From: JAEVZK01 sp038202925 | GTDB lineage: Bacteria; Armatimonadota; Fimbriimonadia; Fimbriimonadales; Fimbriimonadaceae | Assembly (NCBI GenBank): GCA_038202925.1 | Contig: JBBREM010000013.1 | Coordinates: 1-35,594 of the forward strand | DNA: 35,594 bases | Reading direction: 5' to 3' | Shown here: positions 30,542-35,594 of the stretch, piece after piece | Layout: every line of letters starts with the position of its first letter | Numbering within the stretch: position 1 is the first letter of the stretch | Position numbers and translations under genes: made by a program | The notes under the pieces: generated by a model | Databases searched by the model: none | Seen by the model: only the letters and a program-made list of their open reading frames with translations | Told to the model about the DNA's origin: nothing

Positions 30542-31186
30542 TCACGAAAACGCGCACCCCGAAGCCGGCTTGGTTGGCGCGTAGCCGGGGTCAAAGGGTT
30601 CTTCCTTGGTCCCCGTCAGCTTCGACAGCCGGCTGTTCAGCTCGATCAGCATCGCCTTGTCGTATCCCGGCCACATCTTTTCGATCGTGCCATCCGGCCG
30701 GATGAGAGCGTTGTAGACCGAAGCCTTCGCGCCGTAAGCGTGGATGATCTCCTTTTTCACGTCGGAGACGATCGGGCCGAGGACGTTGTTTTGACCCGCG
30801 TAATCCTTACCCTTTGCGGCGTCGACGTCGATAATGCCGATGAAGTCGATCTTGTCCTTGAACCGGGCGTGAATTCGGTTGAAGAGCGGCTGCGCGTCGA
30901 TGCTGCACGGGCAGCCATCGAGGATGAAATAGACGAATTGCGGTTTCTTCCCCGCTCCGCCAAGCTGCACGTTCCAGCCATGGATATCCTTCAGCTTGAA
31001 AAAAGGTGCCGGCTTCAGCGCCATCGCACCCGTCGCCAAGAGCATTTCCGGCGTCACGGGGTGCCGAACGTGAGGCTCGAGCGGCGGAGCAGCAGGCTCA
31101 TTGGGGCGATTCGCCGACAGATACACCACCCCCGCCGCGCTCGCAAGGGCGAGAACCAGGGGGATAACCACGGGGGCAAAGCGCAC
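30542..31186 (-). CDS. Membrane-anchored redoxin (AhpC/TSA-thioredoxin-like)
   Basis: The 214-residue product begins with a membrane anchor or signal (VVIPLVLALASAAGVVYLSA) and then a Pro-rich linker. The thioredoxin-like core contains KPQFVYFILDGCPCSIDAQP, with a C-P-C arrangement (GCPCS) at the site where a CxxC would be, then DKIDFIGIIDVDA, NNVLGPIVSDVKKEIIHAYG and LIRPDGTIEKMWPGY. It is probably an exported peroxidase or thiol redox protein; the exact activity is unclear. A third Cys sits in the short tail (GCAFS). The GTG at 31186 lies 6 bases after a CATAAT box on the minus strand. Confidence 0.85.
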   Translation of the reverse strand: MRFAPVVIPLVLALASAAGVVYLSANRPNEPAAPPLEPHVRHPVTPEMLLATGAMALKPAPFFKLKDIHGWNVQLGGAGKKPQFVYFILDGCPCSIDAQPLFNRIHARFKDKIDFIGIIDVDAAKGKDYAGQNNVLGPIVSDVKKEIIHAYGAKASVYNALIRPDGTIEKMWPGYDKAMLIELNSRLSKLTGTKEEPFDPGYAPTKPASGCAFS

Positions 31187-31192
31187 ATCCCT

Positions 31193-31198
31193 ATTATG
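31193..31198 (-). promoter_or_regulatory. -10 box of the redoxin gene
   Basis: CATAAT on the minus strand is followed by 6 bases and the GTG at 31186, again a leaderless arrangement. No -35 stands out. Confidence 0.4.
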
Positions 31199-31235
31199 GC
31201 GGCCCTGAGGCGGCCCGGTGTATCCTGAAGGGACG

Positions 31236-31577
31236 ATGCTGGAGACGATCGAAGCTCAAATTGCCGATGTGGTCAGCCGCTTCCACCGCGACCAGCAGGG
31301 CCACCTGCCAACAAGGGTCGATGCGTTTGTCACCGGCGAACTCGTCATCGTCCGCTCTCACGATGTCTTCACCCCGACTGAGCGTGATCTCGCCGAGACG
31401 AGCGAAGGCAAGAAGCTGATTCAAAGCGCCCGCCGCGACCAGCGCGCTCTTGTTCGTCGTCAAGTTGAAGCCCTAGTCGGCCAGGCGCTCGGCCGCAGAG
31501 TGGTCCGCAGCTTTTATGACATCGACACTCGAAACGGGGAGCAGGTAGAGGTCTACGTGCTCGACTCAAGCCTGTAG
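31236..31577 (+). CDS. DUF2294 (MpsC-like) family protein
   Basis: The 113-residue product from the ATG at 31236 matches the DUF2294/MpsC pattern (PF10057): a short N-terminal helix, the VDAFVTGELVIVRSHDVFTP strand pair, then a charged helix (LAETSEGKKLIQSARRDQRA, LVRRQVEALVGQALGRRV) and a last strand GEQVEVYVLD. MpsC-like proteins were linked to a sodium-translocating, membrane-potential-generating system in Gram-positive bacteria. AAGGG precedes the ATG by 3 bases, and a TATCCT box lies 10 bases before it. A GTG at 31218 would overlap that box. Its TAG abuts the ATG of the kinase gene with no spacer. Confidence 0.85.
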   Translation: MLETIEAQIADVVSRFHRDQQGHLPTRVDAFVTGELVIVRSHDVFTPTERDLAETSEGKKLIQSARRDQRALVRRQVEALVGQALGRRVVRSFYDIDTRNGEQVEVYVLDSSL

Positions 31578-33095
31578 ATGCGTCGCCTGCGCACGATCCG
31601 GCTGCAGCTCCTGCTCAGCCATCTCGTTCTCGTCCTGCTCATGGGCATCGTTATCGCGGGCGCAGTGAATAGTCTTTTTTCGCTTACGCGATCCATCGAC
31701 CGCCTCACCCAAGAACGCAGCCCCACCGCGGTCCAGCAAGCAAGCGCTCATGCCCGCGACGAAGCTCAGCGCGCCGCGAACACGAGCCTGGTTCAGACCG
31801 GCGTGGCCCTGGTCCTTGCCATTCTGCTCGCCTTTCGGATGATCCGCATCGCGCTGACTCCACTTGACAAGGTCATTGAACATGCGAACGCGATCGCGGG
31901 TGGCGACCTCGACCGCCGCCTCGTAGTGCGGCGCAACGACGAGATCGGCGTCCTTGCAGATGCCTTCAACCGGATGACGGCAAGCCTGGCTGAGATGAGA
32001 GCCAAGGAAGCCCGCAGGCTCGAGCGCGCCGAGCTGCGATCCGACGCCGCGCTGGAGAGCTTATACGATCCGGTGATCGTGACGGACGCGAAGGGACGGC
32101 TCGTGTACTTAAACAAAGCCGCTCAAGGCCTTTTCGGCCCGACCCCGATTACGCCGCGAATGCCGGTAATCGAGCACATCGGCGACCGTCGCATCGTGCA
32201 GGCGATTCAGAACGCCATCAACGAGGACCGCGTCTCTGCCGGCGAGGACCCCACGACCCTGGTGCCGATCAAAGTCCAAGGGGCAGACCGCAGCTACCGG
32301 TTGCGAGCAACCCCGATGAAAGGCGATACCGGCCAGCTCCTCGGCTCCGTCATCGTGCTAGAGGACATCACTCACATGCGCGAACTCGACCGACTAAAGA
32401 CCGAGTTCATCGGTGTGGCCTCCCACGAGTTGCGAACGCCGGTCACGTCGATGCTCTTGGGTGTGCAATTACTGGAAGAAGGAGCCGCCGGAGAGCTGAC
32501 CACCGAGCAAAAGCATATTGTTGAAGCGCAGCGGGAGGATCTGGAGCGCCTTGACCGTCTGATGCGCGAGCTACTCGATATGAGCCGCCTCGAAGCCGGA
32601 ACGGTGCTACCCCGCTTCGAGCTTGTGAAACCTCAGGACTTGCTCAAGGCGGCGTTTCAATCAACCAAGGCCGAGTCTGCTCAACGGGGCATCAAGCTCG
32701 ACATCGCGAAAGTTCCAGAATTGCAACCTGTGCGCGCCGACAAGAGTCAAATCGGGCGAGTGCTTGTAAACCTCGTTACCAATGCGATCAGACACACCGA
32801 AGCGGGCGGAACGGTCTCGCTTAATGCGGCGGCGGAGGCAGATCAAGTAACCTTTTCGGTTGAAGACACGGGTTCTGGGATATCGAAAGAGTTCCAAGAA
32901 ACGATCTTCGAGCGATTTGTCCAAGTCCCCGGCGCAACCGGTGGCGGCGCGGGCCTTGGACTGTCGATTAGCAAAACGATCGTGCAGGCGCACGGCGGAC
33001 AGATGTGGGTGGAGAGCGAGCCCGGAAAGGGCAGCACGTTTCGCTTCACATTGCCAACGGAAACCGGCGCGATCGGCGACGAGGACAGAGTTTGA
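31578..33095 (+). CDS. Membrane histidine kinase with HAMP, PAS, HisKA and HATPase domains
   Basis: The 505-residue kinase has two membrane helices (LLLSHLVLVLLMGIVIAGAV and LVQTGVALVLAILLAFRMIR) around a short outer loop of about 40 residues. A HAMP domain (IALTPLDKVIEHANAIAGGD), a PAS domain (ALESLYDPVIVTDAKGRLVY), the H-box with His283 (GVASHELRTPVTSMLLGVQL) and the HATPase motifs (VLVNLVTNAIRHTEAGG, VEDTGSGIS, GLGLSISKTIVQAHGG) follow in order. The KinB/PhoR style suggests sensing of an envelope or ion signal. Its TGA overlaps the TTG start of the response regulator (TTGA). Confidence 0.95.
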   Translation: MRRLRTIRLQLLLSHLVLVLLMGIVIAGAVNSLFSLTRSIDRLTQERSPTAVQQASAHARDEAQRAANTSLVQTGVALVLAILLAFRMIRIALTPLDKVIEHANAIAGGDLDRRLVVRRNDEIGVLADAFNRMTASLAEMRAKEARRLERAELRSDAALESLYDPVIVTDAKGRLVYLNKAAQGLFGPTPITPRMPVIEHIGDRRIVQAIQNAINEDRVSAGEDPTTLVPIKVQGADRSYRLRATPMKGDTGQLLGSVIVLEDITHMRELDRLKTEFIGVASHELRTPVTSMLLGVQLLEEGAAGELTTEQKHIVEAQREDLERLDRLMRELLDMSRLEAGTVLPRFELVKPQDLLKAAFQSTKAESAQRGIKLDIAKVPELQPVRADKSQIGRVLVNLVTNAIRHTEAGGTVSLNAAAEADQVTFSVEDTGSGISKEFQETIFERFVQVPGATGGGAGLGLSISKTIVQAHGGQMWVESEPGKGSTFRFTLPTETGAIGDEDRV

Positions 33096-33856
33096 GTCGA
33101 ATACTCATCATTGACGACGAGACGAATATCCGGACGATGATCCGGCTGGCTCTCCAGCACGTGGGCCACGAAGTTGAGGCCGCGTCGGATGGAGAGGAAG
33201 GCTTGCGCAAGTTCGGAGATGGATCCGACTTCGACCTGGTTCTCGTCGATCAGCGCATGCCCGGAATCACAGGAATTGACGTGCAGCGCGCGATTCGCAA
33301 GAAGTCACCCAAGACGAAGCTCATCATGGTCACCGCTCACGGCACGATCGACTTGGCTGCTGAGGCGATCCAGGCCGGCGCGATGGATTTCCTGCGCAAG
33401 CCCTTTACCGCCGACACGCTGCGCGGCGCCGTCGATTCGGCGATGGAGCGAGTCATGGTTTCCCTCTCCGCGAACACGGCAAGCGCCTTTACGCCATTCA
33501 CGCGTACGACGATCAACGGCTTCCGCTTCGAGCCGGCTCCAGAAGGGCGCGTCGTCGCGAATGGCGATATTAGCTGCGAATTCGTAGTCGATATGCCCGG
33601 CGGCGCATTTAGGAACGTCACCATCATGCTTCCGTCGTACGTCGCTGAGTTGGTGAAAGCCTACGCGGACTTGGAGGAGCCTCCCGGCGGAGATTCCTTC
33701 TGGCAAGGGCTGACCGAGGAAGCCTTGGCCAACTATCTTTGGCAGAACGCAGAGTTGCCGCCTGGCAATTTCTTACGAATCGAAGACTTATCAAGCAGCC
33801 TCGAACGTTGGGTTGACTCCGTGCTTACGGTAGAACTAAGTGAGCATGCCGGATAA
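33092..33856 (+). CDS. Response regulator with unfamiliar C-terminal domain
   Basis: The 254-residue protein starts at TTG (33092), overlapping the kinase stop. The receiver domain (1-120) has DDE (8-10), phosphoacceptor Asp53 (LVLVDQRMPG), Thr in MVTAHG and Lys in LRKPFTA. The C-terminal part (about 125-254) is neither a winged helix nor an AAA+/HTH; it has FRFEPAPEGRVVANGDISCE, MPGGAFRNVTIMLPSYVAEL and a helical end with NYLWQNAELPPGN. I do not recognise this output domain. It may bind protein rather than DNA. Coupling to the kinase and to the KdpD stub suggests it acts on their pathway. Confidence 0.9.
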   Translation: MSRILIIDDETNIRTMIRLALQHVGHEVEAASDGEEGLRKFGDGSDFDLVLVDQRMPGITGIDVQRAIRKKSPKTKLIMVTAHGTIDLAAEAIQAGAMDFLRKPFTADTLRGAVDSAMERVMVSLSANTASAFTPFTRTTINGFRFEPAPEGRVVANGDISCEFVVDMPGGAFRNVTIMLPSYVAELVKAYADLEEPPGGDSFWQGLTEEALANYLWQNAELPPGNFLRIEDLSSSLERWVDSVLTVELSEHAG

Positions 33857-34937
33857 CAGCCACGGACGCCTGAAAATTTTCTTGAGCTTCGCGGAAGGGG
33901 TCGGCAAGACCTACGCTATGCTCGACGAGGCTCATCGCCGCAAGGGGCGGGGCCAAGACGTGGTCGTCGGTTTAGTCGACACCAAGGGCCGGCCCGCCAC
34001 CCAGGAGCAGCTCAATGGGTTCGAAAAACTTCCCATACGGCAAATCCGAAAGGGCGATTGGATGACCGAAGAGCTCGACACCGAGGCAGCCCTCAAGCGT
34101 CATCCGGACCTCGTCCTTGTCGACGAACTGGCCCACCGGAATGCAGCAGGCTCCAAGCACCCGACGCGCTGGCAAGACGTGCAGGACCTGCTTGACAACG
34201 GGATCAACGTTCTCGCCACGATGAACGTGCAGCATCTCGAAAGCCTAAACGACCAGATCGAAGACATCACTGGCATTCACATCGAAGACACTGTGCCCGA
34301 TCAGATTCTTCACAACGCCGAGGAGATCGAGATGGTCGATGTGACCGTTCGCGCTCTCCTGAATCGGCTAGAGCGGGGCGAGCTATTACCCGCGGGCAAC
34401 ATCGATCCGCAGACCGCGGTGTTCTTTAGCGAAAGCAACCTCGCCGCACTGCGGGAGATCGCTCTTCGCGAGGCTGCCGGCCGCGTGGATGAGGATGTGG
34501 TCGAGCTCCGAAGAGAAAAGAAGATCCAACGTCCTTGGCAGACAAAGGAAAAGGTGATGATTTGCGTTTCACCTTCGAATCCGTCCTTACGCCTGATCCG
34601 GCGCGGGTGGCGGCTTGGGCAGCGCATGCACGCCGACGTGATCGCCCTCTATGCCGAAGAAGGCCGCCTGAATGAGAAGCAAGAAAAGATCATCAGCGAT
34701 GACTTCAGCCTCGCCGAGCGCCTTGGAATTCCGATTGTGAAGCTGCGAGGAAACGCTGCCGAGGAGATCGTGCGCTACGCCCGCGACAACAACATTACGC
34801 AGGTGATGATTGGCCATTCATCGCGGCGCGGCTTCGGCAAAGTGGTTCGAGAATCCATCGTTACGGTCCTTGCCAGGGAACTTCGGACGATCGACGTGCA
34901 CATCGTCGCGGCGGAGCAACCGAAGCCGGTAGATTAG
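33846..34937 (+). CDS. KdpD N-terminal sensor domain with USP domain, lacking the kinase
   Basis: The 363-residue protein matches only the cytosolic N-terminal half of KdpD. The KdpD domain begins GRLKIFLSFAEGVGKTYAML with Walker A FAEGVGKT (15-22), then VVGLVDTKGRPATQEQL, the Walker B-like DLVLVDELAHRNAAGSKHPT and ATMNVQHLESLNDQIEDITG. A universal stress (USP) domain follows (about 235-355: EKVMICVSPSNPSLRLIRRG, IGHSSRRGFGKVVRESIVT). The membrane and histidine-kinase halves are missing. Free-standing KdpD N-domains are known in cyanobacteria and others; in staphylococcal KdpD the USP domain binds c-di-AMP. The ATG at 33846 overlaps the regulator gene by 11 bases; a GTG at 33840 is an alternative. 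No kdpFABC genes are in the window. Confidence 0.92.
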   Translation: MPDNSHGRLKIFLSFAEGVGKTYAMLDEAHRRKGRGQDVVVGLVDTKGRPATQEQLNGFEKLPIRQIRKGDWMTEELDTEAALKRHPDLVLVDELAHRNAAGSKHPTRWQDVQDLLDNGINVLATMNVQHLESLNDQIEDITGIHIEDTVPDQILHNAEEIEMVDVTVRALLNRLERGELLPAGNIDPQTAVFFSESNLAALREIALREAAGRVDEDVVELRREKKIQRPWQTKEKVMICVSPSNPSLRLIRRGWRLGQRMHADVIALYAEEGRLNEKQEKIISDDFSLAERLGIPIVKLRGNAAEEIVRYARDNNITQVMIGHSSRRGFGKVVRESIVTVLARELRTIDVHIVAAEQPKPVD

Positions 34938-35056
34938 ATCGGGTGTTGTACTCTAACCGCTCGCAACTTGACGCAGGTTAGAACCTGGTGCGGGTTTCTA
35001 GCGCTTTTTTAGTGCGATTTACCAAATATCTATACGGGGTATGCGCCTTCATCGCA

Positions 35057-35062
35057 TACAAT
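35057..35062 (+). promoter_or_regulatory. -10 box of the last gene
   Basis: TACAAT lies 9 bases before the ATG at 35072, again giving almost no leader. I see no gene and no convincing terminator in the 134-base gap from 34938. Confidence 0.4.
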
Positions 35063-35071
35063 GGACGCGCG

Positions 35072-35594
35072 ATGCGCCAATTGTTTTATGCTGCCCTGCA
35101 GCGCTGTCATGGGCTTTTTTCCTTTACTTTCGTAGCGTGCTTGCTCGCTGTGGGTGCCGGTATCCATTCCGAACCCAAAAAGAGCGCGACACCGACGAAC
35201 TTCCATAGCTTAAGCTCTATTTCGAAGTTCATTGACGCTCTGACCGAACCTCGCCAAGGCGAGAAATCGGGCGAGGCTGAAGGTGATCGGGACTACCTTG
35301 ACGCCCTGAAGTTCTACATCAGCACACGAGCATTTCCAAACGACACCGTCGACTGGGCAGCGCTGAACAATTCGGTAAAGAAGCGAGATTCTATGCCGAA
35401 GTTTGGCCCTCGCCTCGGCGGCGGTCCGGTTGCTTGGGAATTTACCGGTCCCAAGAATTTCATTTCGTTCGGCCAGATCAATAGCGGGCGCGTCAACAGC
35501 GCGGCGATCGCCAAGTCCGATCCGCAGGTTATGTACGTGGCCTCGTCCGGTGGCGGAGTTTGGAAGACGACCGACGGCGGTTCCACCTGGAGCC
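35072..35594 (+). CDS. Secreted BNR/sortilin-type repeat protein, 5' part (runs off the window)
   Basis: The visible 174 residues begin MRQLFYAALQRCHGLFSFTF and continue through a hydrophobic VACLLAVGAG signal peptide. A polar region of about 100 residues follows, then VAWEFTGPKNFISFGQINSG, RVNSAAIAKSDPQVMYVASS and GGGVWKTTDGGSTWS at the very end. The G-x-W-K-T-T-D-G-G-x-T-W motif marks the first of a series of BNR/Asp-box beta-propeller repeats, as in sortilin/VPS10-like secreted proteins. The C-terminus is cut off, so length and any sorting signal are unknown. Confidence 0.88.
   Translation, partial: MRQLFYAALQRCHGLFSFTFVACLLAVGAGIHSEPKKSATPTNFHSLSSISKFIDALTEPRQGEKSGEAEGDRDYLDALKFYISTRAFPNDTVDWAALNNSVKKRDSMPKFGPRLGGGPVAWEFTGPKNFISFGQINSGRVNSAAIAKSDPQVMYVASSGGGVWKTTDGGSTWS

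Noticed and set aside
30412..30545. tRNA-associated integration site
   Set aside because: No integrase, no duplicated tRNA 3' end and no phage-like genes follow. The adjacent repeat is a simple sequence.
31578..34937. A standard Kdp potassium-transport locus
   Set aside because: There is no kdpFABC gene, the KdpD protein lacks its kinase half, and the regulator is not KdpE-like (no winged helix).
34938..35030. Intrinsic terminator after the KdpD stub
   Set aside because: There is a short T run after GCGC, but the preceding AGGTT/AACCT arms leave only a two-base loop and do not make a convincing stem directly before it.

Overview
The window is a stretch of bacterial chromosome with moderately high G+C, dense coding and few signs of mobile DNA. 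It contains hfq, a type IV pilus motor pair (pilB/pilT), an MCE lipid-transport protein whose C-terminus resembles an outer-membrane domain, and many lipoproteins, so it is probably a diderm. The gene mix, and the habit of starting genes 6-10 bases after a -10 box with no Shine-Dalgarno sequence, fit a deep-branching diderm such as Armatimonadota (Fimbriimonadales-like). That placement is an inference with moderate confidence.

Layout. (1) 1-2024: the 5' half of purL (minus strand), divergent from a small lipoprotein gene and lemA. (2) 2021-4765: a more A/T-rich minus-strand island holding a secreted caspase-like (clan CD) peptidase candidate, two PepSY/YcdB-like exported proteins and possibly a small membrane protein, all behind one clear promoter. 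(3) 4825-10565: housekeeping genes miaA-hfq-dapF (coupled), a PilZ protein, smpB, a double-FKBP lipoprotein, alanine dehydrogenase and a secreted protein. (4) 10763-14384: an MCE/MlaD protein, ribosomal protein L9, a GNAT, a DUF2071 protein and a small Cys-rich gene. (5) 14573-16350: a PhoR/PhoB-like two-component pair with PhoP-box-like repeats in front. (6) 16596-21201: a branched-chain amino-acid ABC operon livJHMG with no livF. (7) 21311-23968: E1 alpha and beta of a 2-oxoacid dehydrogenase, separated by a four-helix-bundle (IVS) gene flanked by inverted simple repeats. (8) 24154-28243: a pilB-HDOD-pilT operon. (9) 28457-31186: a GNAT, an exported alpha/beta hydrolase, tRNA-Arg(TCG) and a membrane-anchored redoxin. 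(10) 31236-34937: a tightly coupled four-gene signalling cluster made of an MpsC/DUF2294 protein, a HAMP-PAS histidine kinase, a response regulator with an unfamiliar C-terminal domain, and a KdpD sensor stub lacking its kinase. (11) 35072-end: the start of a secreted BNR/sortilin-type repeat protein.

The items most worth a second look are the coupled MpsC-HK-RR-KdpD' cluster, the clan CD peptidase/PepSY island, the repeat-flanked IVS cassette that fills the pdhA-pdhB junction, the widespread signature of leaderless transcription, and a family of short perfect palindromes between genes.
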